DNA of 64,000 nt from Rubrivivax sp. (GCA_016707445.1 JADJHR010000006.1:1-64000); one strand, 5' to 3'; positions 33,560 to 43,579 are shown, counted from the stretch's first letter. Notes: generated by a model from the letters alone, not told the origin. Numbers and translations are program-made.

Positions 33560-36500
33560 TCAGGCACGGCGCAAACCCACCCAGCGCGCCAGCGTGGCGC
33601 ACAGCTTGTCGGCATCGATGGGTTTGGTCAGGAAGTCGTCCATGCCGTCGGCCAGTGCCTGCTCGCGTTCGCTGACCAGCGCGGCGGCGGTCAGCGCGAT
33701 GATGGGCACGCTCTGCCCGGCGCTGCGTGCACGCAACGCACGCGTGGCCTCGTAGCCGCTCATCACCGGCATCTGCAGGTCCATCAGCACGGCGTCGTAG
33801 GGCGTGCCGGCGGAAGCCGCCTGTTCGATCTCGTCGATCGCCTCACGGCCGTCCATGGCCTGGCCCACGCGCACACCCCAGCGCTCGAGCATCGCCACCG
33901 CGATCAGCATGTTGACGGCGTTGTCCTCGACCATCAGCACGCGTGCCCCGCGCAGGCGGTCGATCAGGGCTGGCGCCGGCGCCGCCGGCAGCGGGCTCAG
34001 CGTGGCCTGGGGCAGCGTCAGCTCGGCCCAGAAGCAACTGCCTTCGCCGGGATGGCTGTCGACGCCGACTTCGCCGCCCATCAGGTGCGCCAGCTCGCGG
34101 CAGATCGACAGCCCCAGGCCGGTGCCACCGAAGCGGCGCGTGGTCGATTCGTCGGCCTGCGTGAAGGGCCGGAACAGCCGCGACTGCACCTCGGGCGAGA
34201 TGCCTTCGCCGCTGTCGTGCACCTCGATGCGCACCTGGTCTCCGTGGCGACGCGCCAGCATGCGCACCTCGCCCCGCTGGGTGAACTTGACCGCGTTGCT
34301 GAGAAAGTTGCCGACGATCTGGCGCACGCGCAGCGGGTCGCCCCGCACCGCGCCTTCGGCGTCGGATTCGATGTGCAGGTGCAGCGCCAGGTCACGCCCC
34401 TGGGTCAGCGTGCCGTAGGCGCGGCACACCGCGCGCAGCAACTCGCCGAGGTCGAAGCTGGTGGTCTCGATCTGCAGCTTGCCGGCCTCGATCTTCGACA
34501 GGTCGAGGATGTCGGAGATGATGCCGGTGAGCGATTGCGCGCTCTCGGAGATCTGGTCCAGGTACTGGCTGCGGCGCTGCTCGTCGATGTCGGGCGAACG
34601 CGCCAGGTCGGCCAGGCCCAGCATGCCGTGCAGCGGCGTGCGCAATTCGTGGCTGGTATTGGCCAGGAAGGCACTCTTGGCGCGGCTGGCGGCCTCGGCG
34701 GCATCGCGTGCACGCGCCAGCGTGGCCTCGAACTCGCGCCGGTCGGTCACGTCCTGCACGATCCACAGCGTGCCGCCCTTGGACGGATGGTCAGGGTCGA
34801 TCGGCTTGCCGATCACGCGCCCGATGAAGCTGCTGCCATCGCGACGCCGGCATTCGGTGTCGAGCTCGACCTGCTCGCCCAGCGCCAGCCGCGGTCCCAG
34901 CTGCGCGCCCAGGTCGTCATAGGCCTGGTCGCTGGTCCAGACCACGCGTGCCGGCTGGCCTACCAGGCCTCCTGGCGGCCAGCCGTAGATCTGCTCGAAG
35001 AAGGGGTTGGCCAGCACGAAACGACGCTCGCGCGTGACGGCGATGCCGATCGCCGCGGTCTCCAGGATGGCCTCGCGCTCGAGCCGCGTGCGCTCGGTGG
35101 CGGTGACGTCGCGCGCGTTGATCACCAGGTATTCGCGCCGGTCCATCGCGAAGCGCGCGCCCGACACCCGCATCAGCACCGGTGCTCCGGTCTTGGTGAC
35201 GAAGGTGGTGACCAGATCCTGCACCTGGCCGTGTTCGCGCAACCGGGCGACGAAGTCGTCGCGCACCGCACCGTCCTGCCAGATGCCGAGCTCGATCCAG
35301 GTGCGGCCCACCACCTCGGCCGAGCTGTAGCCGGTGATGCGCTCGAAGGTCTGATTGACCATTGCATAGCGGCTGGTCGCCAGGTCCGACAGCGTGATGA
35401 CGTCGGGGCTGGTGGCCACCAGGTGAGACAGCATGGCCTCGCTGCGGCGCACGGCCTCTTCGGCGGCGCGCCGTTCGGTGTCGTCGACGTAGATCGAGAG
35501 CACGGCCGGGCCGTCGTCGGCCTCAACACGCACACCGGTGGCGCGCACCGAGACCCGGCGGCCGACTCGGCCGGTGATGCGAAAGTCGGTCACCGGCAGC
35601 CCCTTGCCCGGCGGCAGATGGTCAAGCTCTTCGATGCGTCGACGTGCGCGCTCGCGCGAATCCCCGCTTTCGTAGCTGGCCAGCAGGTCGCGGCCGATCA
35701 TCGCGCTCAGCGAGTCGTAGCCGAACAGGGCCACGCCGGCGGCGTTGGCGTCGATCACGCGTCCGGCGCGGTGCATCACCAGTGGCGTGGGGATGCGCGA
35801 AAACAGCTCCTGGTAGCGCGTTTCGGTGGCCACCAGGGCCTGGCGCGCGTGCAGATCGGCGGTGACGTCGCGCACCACGCCCCAGTAGCCGCCAAAGACC
35901 CCGCGGTCGTCGAAACGCGGCTCGCCGCTGGCCATCAGGTGGCGCACCGTGCCGCTGGGGCTGCGCCACTGGAAGGACAGGTCACGAAACGGCACCCGGG
36001 TGTCGAGGTCGGCCTGCAGCAGGTCGAGCGTTTCGTCGTCGCAGCTGAACTGCGGCAGCTCCCAGGGCGTCTGCCCCAGTCCGTCGGCCGCCGACAAGGC
36101 CTGGCTGCGGCCGCGCTGCGAGTTCGCGGCCACCAGCTGGTACTTGTCGTCGATCTCCCAGTAGGCGTCGGCAGCGATGCCCAGCAGGCTGCGAAAGCGG
36201 TGCTCGCGCTCGTCGGCGGCGCGCATGTGGCGTGCCACCACACCCGAGATCATCAGGCCGCCCAGCACGCCGCCGCCCAGCACCAGCAGGTGCACGGCCA
36301 GCCGCGTCAGCGAACTGGCATGCGGCAGCGGGACAACCGTCAGTGCCGACGACCAACCGGGCGCCGCATACACGGCCAGCAGCGCCAGCGCCATCAGCGC
36401 CGCCACCGAGAGCGCCAAGCGGCGTCGCGCCAGCGCACACATCAGGCAGGCCAGCAGCCCGTACATCGACAGCCCGGGCCCGCCCAACCCCCAACCGACG

Positions 36501-36859
36501 AGCAACGCGCTCAAGGCGACCACCAGCACCGTCAGCGTCACCACCCCGGCCAGTGCCCATTCGATGCGGCGCGGCGACACCCGCGTGGCCAGTGCGCCAA
36601 GGACGGTGATCAGCGCATAGCCGGTCACCAGGGTCCAACGCTGTGCCTCGGGCAGGCCGGTCGAAAACAGACCGATGATCAGCGCGCCTACGGCGCCCAT
36701 CACCGCCAGCGTGGCGAACAGGTAGCGCGACACCATCGGCTGCACGCTGGCCCGGGCCCGACCCAGGTCGCTGCCGGGTCGCAGCGGCGGCATCGGGCCG
36801 AGCAGGGACTCGGGGCTTTCGGTGACGAGTGATTCGTCGATCAGCGTGTCGGTACTCAA
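33560..36859 (-). CDS. Hybrid sensor histidine kinase with multiple PAS domains
   Basis: About 1099 residues. The N-terminus has five to six membrane helices (about 50-200) but no large periplasmic domain. Four PAS-type regions follow, including one around A-D-A-Y-W-E-I-D and a fourth ending in W-I-V-Q-D-V-T-D-R-R. A HisKA domain carries the phospho-His in S-H-E-L-R-T-P-L (about residue 738). HATPase_c has G-D-P-L-R-V-R-Q-I, G-S-G-G-like and G-G-T-G-L-G-L-S boxes, and the C-terminal receiver has D-A-V-L-M-D-L-Q-M-P (Asp about 1026). No Hpt or output domain. TTG 36859 is preferred; GTG 36898 is an alternative. Confidence 0.92.
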   Translation of the reverse strand: MSTDTLIDESLVTESPESLLGPMPPLRPGSDLGRARASVQPMVSRYLFATLAVMGAVGALIIGLFSTGLPEAQRWTLVTGYALITVLGALATRVSPRRIEWALAGVVTLTVLVVALSALLVGWGLGGPGLSMYGLLACLMCALARRRLALSVAALMALALLAVYAAPGWSSALTVVPLPHASSLTRLAVHLLVLGGGVLGGLMISGVVARHMRAADEREHRFRSLLGIAADAYWEIDDKYQLVAANSQRGRSQALSAADGLGQTPWELPQFSCDDETLDLLQADLDTRVPFRDLSFQWRSPSGTVRHLMASGEPRFDDRGVFGGYWGVVRDVTADLHARQALVATETRYQELFSRIPTPLVMHRAGRVIDANAAGVALFGYDSLSAMIGRDLLASYESGDSRERARRRIEELDHLPPGKGLPVTDFRITGRVGRRVSVRATGVRVEADDGPAVLSIYVDDTERRAAEEAVRRSEAMLSHLVATSPDVITLSDLATSRYAMVNQTFERITGYSSAEVVGRTWIELGIWQDGAVRDDFVARLREHGQVQDLVTTFVTKTGAPVLMRVSGARFAMDRREYLVINARDVTATERTRLEREAILETAAIGIAVTRERRFVLANPFFEQIYGWPPGGLVGQPARVVWTSDQAYDDLGAQLGPRLALGEQVELDTECRRRDGSSFIGRVIGKPIDPDHPSKGGTLWIVQDVTDRREFEATLARARDAAEAASRAKSAFLANTSHELRTPLHGMLGLADLARSPDIDEQRRSQYLDQISESAQSLTGIISDILDLSKIEAGKLQIETTSFDLGELLRAVCRAYGTLTQGRDLALHLHIESDAEGAVRGDPLRVRQIVGNFLSNAVKFTQRGEVRMLARRHGDQVRIEVHDSGEGISPEVQSRLFRPFTQADESTTRRFGGTGLGLSICRELAHLMGGEVGVDSHPGEGSCFWAELTLPQATLSPLPAAPAPALIDRLRGARVLMVEDNAVNMLIAVAMLERWGVRVGQAMDGREAIDEIEQAASAGTPYDAVLMDLQMPVMSGYEATRALRARSAGQSVPIIALTAAALVSEREQALADGMDDFLTKPIDADKLCATLARWVGLRRA

Positions 36860-37000
36860 GCGTGGACCTTCATGACGCGCACGCTGCCGGGCCCCCACAG
36901 GCCAGCCGGCAGCCCGGCGGAAGGCGCCAGGCGCAGACCCTACCGCGTTGCCGGGCCCCTGCCTATTGTGTCCCGAGCCAGCGCCGTGGCGGGGCCGCGC

Positions 37001-37843
37001 TCACCCCCGAATCGGGCGGGCAAGCTGCAGTTCTTCGCGCGCGGCCTGGGCCACGCGGCGCGCCGCGGCCGCGAAGTCGTCGCCCGCGCTGGCGTACAGC
37101 ACCGCACGCGACGAACTCACCAGGATCGCCCCCTGGGTGCCACCCGCGGCATCGCCGCGCCAGCCGGCACGCACCGTGGCCGCGGCGTCGCCGCCCTGCG
37201 CCCCAATGCCCGGGATCAGCAGCGGCAGTGTCGGCGCCAGCTGGCGCACCCGCTCGACTTCGCGCGGGTAGGTGGCGCCCACCACCAGGCCGAGCTGGCC
37301 GTTGCGGTTCCAATCGTGCGCGGCCAGGCGGGCGATGCGCTCGTACAGCAGCTCGCCGGTCGCCAGCGACTGCGCCTGCAGGTCGTCGCCGCCCGGGTTG
37401 GACGTGCGGCACAGCAGGAACAGGCCCTTGCCGTCCCAGCGCAGGTAGGGTTCGATCGAGTCGAAGCCCATGAACGGCGACAGCGTCAGCGCGTCGGCCC
37501 GATAGCGCTGGAACGCCTCAAGCGCGTACTGCTCGGCGGTGGCGCCAATGTCGCCCCGTTTGGCATCCAGGATCACCGGCACCTCGGGCGCCACGCGGCG
37601 GATGTGCGCCAGCAGCTGTTCCAGCTGATCTTCGGCGCGATGCGCCGCGAAGTACGCGACCTGCGGCTTGAAGGCGCAGACCAGGTCACGCGTGGCATCG
37701 ACGATGGCGGCGCAGAACTCGGCGATGCGCGACGCGTCGCCCTTCCAGGCGCCGGGAAAGCGCGCCGGCTCGGGGTCGAGCCCGACGCACAGCATCGATT
37801 GGTTGCGTTGCTGGGCCGCGGCCAGTTGGTCGGTGAAGCGCAT
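37001..37843 (-). CDS. pyrF: Orotidine 5'-phosphate decarboxylase
   Basis: Last step of UMP synthesis. The 280-residue protein is of the type 2 (longer) PyrF family, with the catalytic D-A-K-R-G-D-I-G (93-100; Lys 95), F-K-P-Q-V-A-Y-F upstream and P-G-I-G-A-Q-G-G-D at the phosphate site. It follows purB on the same strand by 33 bases, grouping two nucleotide-synthesis genes. Confidence 0.96.
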   Translation of the reverse strand: MRFTDQLAAAQQRNQSMLCVGLDPEPARFPGAWKGDASRIAEFCAAIVDATRDLVCAFKPQVAYFAAHRAEDQLEQLLAHIRRVAPEVPVILDAKRGDIGATAEQYALEAFQRYRADALTLSPFMGFDSIEPYLRWDGKGLFLLCRTSNPGGDDLQAQSLATGELLYERIARLAAHDWNRNGQLGLVVGATYPREVERVRQLAPTLPLLIPGIGAQGGDAAATVRAGWRGDAAGGTQGAILVSSSRAVLYASAGDDFAAAARRVAQAAREELQLARPIRG

Positions 37844-37876
37844 GGGCGAGCCTGATCGGAAAACGGACGTCGTTCT

Positions 37877-39247
37877 TCAGACCCGCCGCGCCAGCGTGGC
37901 CGCCAGCCCGGTGTAGCCGGCGGGCGTCAGCACCTTCAGCCGCTCGCGCTCGGCCGCGGGCAGTTCGACCAGCGAATCGACGAAGGCGACGATGGCGTCG
38001 CGTGTCATGGCCTTGCCGCGCGTGTAGTCCTTCAGCCTTTCGTAGGGGTCTGGCAGGCCGTGGCGGCGCATCACGGTCTGGATCGGCTCGGCCAGCACCT
38101 CCCAGGCGGCGTCGAGATCGGCGGCCAGCGCCGCGGCGTTGAGCTCGAGCTTGTCCATGCCGCGCGACAGGCTGACGCAGCCCAGCAGTGCATGGCCCAG
38201 CGCCACGCCCATGTTGCGCAGCACCGTGCTGTCGGTCAGGTCGCGCTGCCAGCGGCTGATCGGCAGCTTCTGGCTCAGGTGCGTGAGCAGCGCATTGGCC
38301 AGGCCGAAGTTGCCTTCGGCGTTCTCGAAGTCGATCGGGTTGACCTTGTGCGGCATGGTCGACGAGCCGATCTCGCCGGCGCGCGTGCGCTGCTTGAAGT
38401 AGCCCAGCGAGATGTAGCCCCAGACGTCGCGGCACCAGTCGATCAGAATGGTGTCGGCACGCACCACGGCGTCGAACAGCTCAGCCAGGCCGTCGTGCGG
38501 TTCGATCTGCGTGGTGTAGGGGTTGAAGGCCAGGCCCAGGCGGTCTTCGACGACCCGGCGGCTGAAGGCCTCCCAGTCGAAGTCGGGCCAGGCCGCCAGG
38601 TGCGCGTTGTAGTTGCCCACCGCACCGTTCATCTTGGCAGGCAGCGCCACCACGGCGATGGCTGCGCGCGCACGGCGCAGCCGCGCCAGCACGTTGGCTG
38701 TCTCTTTGCCCACCGTGGTGGGGCTGGCGGTCTGGCCGTGGGTGCGGCTGAGCATGGGCACCGCGGCATGGGCATGGGCCATGGCCTGCAGCTGGTCGCA
38801 CAGGCGGTCCAGCGCGGGCAGCAGCACCTGGTCGCGCGCGGCCTTGAGCATCAGCGCATGGCTGGTGTTGTTGATGTCCTCGCTGGTGCAGGCGAAGTGC
38901 ACGAACTCGGCCACCGGGTCGAGTTCGGCATGGCCCTTGATGCGCGACTTGATCCAGTACTCGACCGCCTTCACGTCGTGGTTGGTCGTCTTCTCCAGGT
39001 CCTTGATGGCCTGCGCGTCGGTCTCGGCAAAACGCAGCACCAGTTCGCGCAGCAGATCGCGCGCCGCCTCCGACAGCGGCCGGAATTCATCGAAACCAGC
39101 GTCCGACAGGGCGATGAACCATTCCACCTCGACCTGCACGCGGCAATGCATGAGGCCGAATTCGGACAGCAGCGGGCGCAGTGGCGCCACAGCCGCAGCG
39201 TATCGGCCGTCGAGCGGTGACAGGGCGGACAGTGAAGAAGAGCTCAT
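37877..39247 (-). CDS. purB: Adenylosuccinate lyase
   Basis: 456-residue fumarase-superfamily lyase acting twice in purine synthesis. It carries the signature S-S-T-M-P-H-K-V-N-P with the mobile catalytic loop, T-S-E-D-I-N-N and R-T-H-G-Q-T. The opening S-A-L-S-P-L-D-G-R-Y is typical of the proteobacterial PurB. It is divergent from the BMP gene. Confidence 0.97.
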   Translation of the reverse strand: MSSSSLSALSPLDGRYAAAVAPLRPLLSEFGLMHCRVQVEVEWFIALSDAGFDEFRPLSEAARDLLRELVLRFAETDAQAIKDLEKTTNHDVKAVEYWIKSRIKGHAELDPVAEFVHFACTSEDINNTSHALMLKAARDQVLLPALDRLCDQLQAMAHAHAAVPMLSRTHGQTASPTTVGKETANVLARLRRARAAIAVVALPAKMNGAVGNYNAHLAAWPDFDWEAFSRRVVEDRLGLAFNPYTTQIEPHDGLAELFDAVVRADTILIDWCRDVWGYISLGYFKQRTRAGEIGSSTMPHKVNPIDFENAEGNFGLANALLTHLSQKLPISRWQRDLTDSTVLRNMGVALGHALLGCVSLSRGMDKLELNAAALAADLDAAWEVLAEPIQTVMRRHGLPDPYERLKDYTRGKAMTRDAIVAFVDSLVELPAAERERLKVLTPAGYTGLAATLARRV

Positions 39248-39386
39248 CGGACAGCGGGGACCGGGAAACCCGGATTCTAGATTCGGTCGATCTGGCCGAT
39301 CGGCCGACGCCGGGCTTGCTAACCTCTCGCCCGGTCTTACGCCCCCCAACCCCAAGCCCAAGCCCATTCCCCACCGAGGAGTTTTC

Positions 39387-40373
39387 ATGCCCATTCACCG
39401 CCGCCAAACGCTGACCCTGGCCCTGGCCACCCTGGCCTGTACCAGCCTGCCCGCTCTGGCCCAATCCAAGCTCAAGGTCGCCGCGATCTACACCGTGCCG
39501 GTCGAGCAGCAGTGGGTCAGCCGCATCGACAAGGCGCTGAAGGCCGCCGTCGCGCGCGGCGAGATCGAGTACGTGTTCAGCGAGAACGTCAGCAACGCCG
39601 ACTACGAGCGCGTGATGCGCCAGTACGCCGAGACCGGTCATGCGCTGGTGGTCGGCGAGTCGTTCGCGGTCGAAGCCGCGGCGCGCAAGGTGGCCAAGGA
39701 CTACCCCAAGGTCAGCTTCCTGATGGGCAGCAGCGGCAAGCCGCAGGCGCCCAACTTCGCGGTCTTCGACAACTACATCCAGGAGCCGGCCTACCTGAGC
39801 GGCATGATCGCCGGCGGCATGAGCAAGAGCGGCAAGATCGGCATGGTCGGCGGCTTTCCGATCCCCGAGGTGAACCGCCTGATGAACGCCTTCATGGCGG
39901 GCGCGCGCGAGACCAACCCCAAGATCCAGTTCACGGTCAGTTTCATCAACAGCTGGTTCGACCCGCCCAAGGCCAAGGAAGCCGCGTTCGCGATGATCGA
40001 CAAGGGCGCCGACGTGATGTACGCCGAACGCTTCGGCGTCAGCGACGCGGCCAAGGAACGCAAGGTGCTGGCCATCGGCAACGTGATCAACACGCAGGCC
40101 CAGTACCCCGACACCGTGGTCGCCAGCGCCTTGTGGAACATGGAACCCACCATCGACGCCGCGCTGAAGGCTGTCAAGGCCGGTCAGTTCAAGGCCGAGG
40201 ACTACGGCAAATACTCGTCGATGAAGTTCAAGGGCTCTGAACTGGCGCCGCTGGGCAGCTTCGAGAAGAAGGTGCCGGCCGCCTTGGTGGCCAAGGTCAG
40301 GGCGCGCGAGAAAGACATCGCCGACGGCAAGTTCAGCGTCAAGGTCGACGACGGCCAGCCCAGCGCCAAATGA
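39387..40373 (+). CDS. BMP-family ABC transporter substrate-binding protein
   Basis: 328 residues: a Sec signal peptide (about 1-26, ending P-A-L-A-Q) and a type I periplasmic binding fold of the basic membrane protein family. Members bind purine nucleosides or related solutes. Typical segments are A-A-I-Y-T-V-P-V-E-Q-Q-W near the mature N-terminus, G-M-I-A-G-G-M-S-K and F-I-N-S-W-F-D-P. GAGGAG precedes the start. Its transporter genes lie 1.6 kb downstream (41999-45559), separated by two minus-strand genes. Confidence 0.92.
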   Translation: MPIHRRQTLTLALATLACTSLPALAQSKLKVAAIYTVPVEQQWVSRIDKALKAAVARGEIEYVFSENVSNADYERVMRQYAETGHALVVGESFAVEAAARKVAKDYPKVSFLMGSSGKPQAPNFAVFDNYIQEPAYLSGMIAGGMSKSGKIGMVGGFPIPEVNRLMNAFMAGARETNPKIQFTVSFINSWFDPPKAKEAAFAMIDKGADVMYAERFGVSDAAKERKVLAIGNVINTQAQYPDTVVASALWNMEPTIDAALKAVKAGQFKAEDYGKYSSMKFKGSELAPLGSFEKKVPAALVAKVRAREKDIADGKFSVKVDDGQPSAK

Positions 40374-40385
40374 GTGTGGGCGGGT

Positions 40386-41273
40386 TCAGGTGAGCAGCGC
40401 CCACAGCGCCAGCCCCACCGTCACCAGCGCCAGCGTCATCAGGTAGAGCAGGCTGATCACGCTGGCGCGCAGCAGACGCGCCCACCAGCGCCCGCCGTAC
40501 ACGCGGCGCAGCGCCAGCCAGCCATAGATGGGCACGGCGAGCATGGCCATGCCCTTGAGCGCGCTCAGCCCCGGCAGGGCCAGCGCCAGTGCCAGGAACC
40601 AGAACGTGTGCAGGTGCAGCGCGAACACCAGGTGTTCGGTGTAGCGCAGCCTGCGGTCGATGTAGACCAGCTTGAGCCACAGCGCGAACGCCGGCAGCAT
40701 CACGAACATCGCACCGCCGATCTGCCCGAGCACGCGCTGGCTCCATTGCTGCATCTCGCGCTGCAGGCCCTTGGGGTCGACATCGAGCCGGCGCTGCAGG
40801 CGATGACACACCCAGCCGGGCAGGCCGGTGCAGAAGAAGTGGCCATCTTGCACGCCGGCACGCCCGCCGCCGATGTCGAGCGAGAACGCGTTGCTGCCGC
40901 GCTGGGCGTCGAGATTGACGTCGATCTTGACCGCGCCGTCGGGTCCGGTCGCCAGGGTCAGGCGAATCAGCAGCAGCACGACGACGCTGATCGTCAGGTA
41001 CAGCCGCAACGGCAGCACGTAGTGCTTGCGCTGCCCGGCCAGGTAGCGGCGCGTCAGCTCACCGGGCCGTGTCAACAGCAGTCGCAGCGTGCGCCATAAA
41101 GCGCCTTCGGTGGCCAGATAGGCGCCACCGAACTGCTGCGCGAACTCGACCAGGGTCGGCGGCCGCACGCGCGTTTCCTGCCCGCATTGCGGGCAAAAGC
41201 GCGGTGGCGGTTCAGCCAGGGCCTGCGCGCAATTGGGGCAGGCCGAAGTCAGAGTGACGGGGCCGTCTGACAT
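40386..41273 (-). CDS. DUF3667-type zinc-ribbon membrane protein
   Basis: 295 residues: an N-terminal zinc ribbon (C-P-N-C and C-P-Q-C-G) followed by the family's E-F-A-Q-Q-F-G-G-A-Y and L-L-L-T-R-P-G-E-L-T-R-R-Y-L-A-G-Q-R motif. About five membrane spans follow, grouped mostly in the C-terminal half, with a periplasmic loop between the first and second. Function unknown. It is inserted in reverse orientation between parts of the BMP importer. Confidence 0.87.
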   Translation of the reverse strand: MSDGPVTLTSACPNCAQALAEPPPRFCPQCGQETRVRPPTLVEFAQQFGGAYLATEGALWRTLRLLLTRPGELTRRYLAGQRKHYVLPLRLYLTISVVVLLLIRLTLATGPDGAVKIDVNLDAQRGSNAFSLDIGGGRAGVQDGHFFCTGLPGWVCHRLQRRLDVDPKGLQREMQQWSQRVLGQIGGAMFVMLPAFALWLKLVYIDRRLRYTEHLVFALHLHTFWFLALALALPGLSALKGMAMLAVPIYGWLALRRVYGGRWWARLLRASVISLLYLMTLALVTVGLALWALLT

Positions 41274-41307
41274 GCGTCAGCGGGTCGACTTCGGCCCCGT
41301 CACAGCC

Positions 41308-41904
41308 TCAGCGGGCTGACTTCTTCGCCGCGACGCGCTTGGCGGCCGGCTTCTTCGCTGCCGCTGTCTTGGCAGCGGCTTTCGGTGCCGCCGCGCGCTT
41401 GACGGCCACTTTGCCTGCGGGCTTGGCGGCAGGTTTGGCGGCCGACTTGACCGCAGCCTTGGCCTTGCCTTGTACGCCCATCGCCTTCTTCAGCGCAGCA
41501 GCTTCCTTCTCGATCGCACGCCGCAGCGCCTTGCCCTTGCGTTCGACGCTGGCCTGCACCGAAGCCAGTTGCTTGGTCGCCTTGCGCCGCGCGGCTTCGA
41601 GCTTCTTCTCGGCAGCCTGCACGGCCTTGCCGGCCGCCGCCGCTGCCTTCTTGGCGCCGGTCTGCGCCTTCTGGTGCTGCAGTTCGGCCAGCTTGACCAG
41701 CTTGCTCAGTTCGCGCTGCGCGTCGTTGCGTCGGGTCATCACCTTCTTCTTGGCCTTGCTCAGGCTGGCCGACAGGGCGTCGCCCATCGCGTCGACCTTG
41801 TTCATCAGAGCATTGCCAACCTCTTTCGAGGCATTGCCCAGGTGCTTGCCAGCGATCGCCAGGTCCGACTTCGCGGCCTTCTTGGTGGTTTTGCGGGTTG
41901 CCAT
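41308..41904 (-). CDS. Lys/Ala-rich histone H1-like protein
   Basis: 198 residues. The N-terminal 120 are helical and charged. The C-terminal 60-70 are repeats built from Lys, Ala and Pro (K-P-A-A-K, A-A-K-K), like eukaryotic H1 tails and bacterial AlgP/Hc1-type proteins. It is likely a nucleoid-associated DNA-binding protein. AAGGATAG precedes the start. The repeat region makes length variation between strains likely. Confidence 0.78.
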   Translation of the reverse strand: MATRKTTKKAAKSDLAIAGKHLGNASKEVGNALMNKVDAMGDALSASLSKAKKKVMTRRNDAQRELSKLVKLAELQHQKAQTGAKKAAAAAGKAVQAAEKKLEAARRKATKQLASVQASVERKGKALRRAIEKEAAALKKAMGVQGKAKAAVKSAAKPAAKPAGKVAVKRAAAPKAAAKTAAAKKPAAKRVAAKKSAR

Positions 41905-41998
41905 GTCTATCCTTCAGAGTTGCCAAACGGAGCCCTGAGTATCGACGCTGCAGCAGCCAGAAACGGCCGCAGCTCGCCCTCGGCCCCAGAATGTGGCC

Positions 41999-43579
41999 AT
42001 GCCCGCACCGCCTTTGTTGCGCCTGAACAGCATCCGCAAGCGCTTCGGGTCCCTGCTGGCCAATGACGACATCTCGCTCGACCTGCAGCGTGGCGAGGTG
42101 CTGGCGCTGCTGGGCGAGAACGGCGCCGGCAAGAGCACGCTGGTGTCGATCCTGTTCGGGCACTACGTGGCCGACGCCGGCACGATCGAGGTCGACGGCC
42201 AGCCGCTGCCGCCCGGCCAGCCCAGCGCGGCACTGGCCGCCGGCATCGGCATGGTGCACCAGCACTTCACGCTGGCCGACAACCTGAGCGTGCTGGACAA
42301 CGTGATGCTGGGCACCGAGCCGCTGTGGCGGCCCTGGTCGCAGCGCCGCGCCGCGCGTGCGGCCTTGCTGCAGACGGCACAGCGTTTCGGCCTGGCGGTG
42401 AACCCCGACGCGCCGGTGGGCAGCCTGTCGGTCGGAGAGCGCCAGCGCGTCGAGATCCTGAAGGCACTGGTGACCTTCGGCCGCAAGCAGGGCGCGCGCA
42501 TCCTGATCCTGGACGAACCGACCGCGGTGCTGACGCCCCAGGAAAGCGAGTCGCTGTTCGCGTCGCTGGCGCAGATGGTGCAGGCCGGACTGGGCGTGAT
42601 CTTCATCAGCCACAAGCTCGACGAGGTGCTGCGCGTGTCGCAGCGCATTGCGGTGCTGCGCAGCGGGCGCCTGATGGCGGTGCTGCCCGCAGCCGGTGCC
42701 GACAAGCCGATGCTGGCCGAAGCCATGGTCGGTCGCCCGGTGGCCGCGGCGATCAAGCACACGCGCGAGCCGGGTGCCGTGGCGGTCGAGCTGGGCGCCG
42801 CCAGCGTGCGCGACGATGCCGGCCGCACGCTGCTGACCGGGCTGAACCTGCGCTTGCGCGCGGGTGAAGTGCTGGCCGTGGCCGGCGTGGCCGGCAATGG
42901 CCAGCAGGCGCTGGCCGAGCTGCTGTGCGGCGAACGCGCGTTGCACCAGGGCACGCTGATGGTCGACGGTCGCGCGCTGCCGGCAAGGCCGCGTGAATGG
43001 GTGCGCGCCGGTGTGGCACGCATCCCCGAAGACCGGCATGCGGTGGGCGTGGTGGCTGACCTGCCGCTGTGGGAGAACGCGGTGCTCGAACGTTATGCCG
43101 CACCCGCCTTCGCGCGCCACGGCCTGATCGACCGCCGGCGCGCCATGGCGCATGCCGCCGATCTGGTGCAGCGTTTCGACGTGCGCGGCACCGAGTCGGC
43201 CGGCCTGCAGACGCCCACGCGCAGCCTGTCGGGCGGCAACATGCAGAAGCTGATCCTGGGGCGCGCGCTGGCCGGTGACCCCGACCACCCCGGCCCGCCA
43301 CGGCTGATCGTCGCCAACCAGCCGACCTGGGGCCTGGACATCGGCGCCGTCGCCTATGTGCATCAGCAGTTGCTGGACGCCTGCGCGGCCGGCGCCGCGG
43401 TGCTGCTGATCAGCGAGGATCTGGACGAGATCTTCGCGCTGGCCGACCGCATCGCGGTGATGCACCAGGGCCGCCTGGGGCCGGCGCGGGCACGCGCAGA
43501 CTGGACGCTGGCCGCAATCGGGCTGGCGATGTCGGGCTCGGGTGTCGATCACGCGGCCGAGGTCGTCGATGCGGCTTGA
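41999..43579 (+). CDS. BMP-type importer, duplicated ATP-binding protein
   Basis: 526-residue ATPase with two ABC domains, like YufO or RbsA. Domain 1 has Walker A G-E-N-G-A-G-K-S-T, signature L-S-V-G-E-R-Q-R and Walker B L-I-L-D-E-P-T. Domain 2 has a degenerate Walker A (G-V-A-G-N-G-Q-Q) and L-S-G-G-N-M-Q-K, followed by A-N-Q-P-T-W-G-L-D in place of the usual D-E-P. The asymmetry is normal for the group. The start overlaps the shorter ATG choice (GTG 41993 is an alternative). It leads the operon with two permeases. Confidence 0.93.
   Translation: MPAPPLLRLNSIRKRFGSLLANDDISLDLQRGEVLALLGENGAGKSTLVSILFGHYVADAGTIEVDGQPLPPGQPSAALAAGIGMVHQHFTLADNLSVLDNVMLGTEPLWRPWSQRRAARAALLQTAQRFGLAVNPDAPVGSLSVGERQRVEILKALVTFGRKQGARILILDEPTAVLTPQESESLFASLAQMVQAGLGVIFISHKLDEVLRVSQRIAVLRSGRLMAVLPAAGADKPMLAEAMVGRPVAAAIKHTREPGAVAVELGAASVRDDAGRTLLTGLNLRLRAGEVLAVAGVAGNGQQALAELLCGERALHQGTLMVDGRALPARPREWVRAGVARIPEDRHAVGVVADLPLWENAVLERYAAPAFARHGLIDRRRAMAHAADLVQRFDVRGTESAGLQTPTRSLSGGNMQKLILGRALAGDPDHPGPPRLIVANQPTWGLDIGAVAYVHQQLLDACAAGAAVLLISEDLDEIFALADRIAVMHQGRLGPARARADWTLAAIGLAMSGSGVDHAAEVVDAA

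Noticed and set aside
33538..33560. Complete type VI secretion system
   Set aside because: Only the sheath-like fusion is present. No Hcp, VgrG, ClpV, baseplate or membrane complex gene was seen within the window.
34052..36832. 926-codon plus-strand ORF opposite the hybrid kinase
   Set aside because: Antisense shadow of a GC-rich gene. Its translation is Gln/Arg/His/Ala-rich with no domain pattern, while the minus strand encodes clear PAS, kinase and receiver domains.
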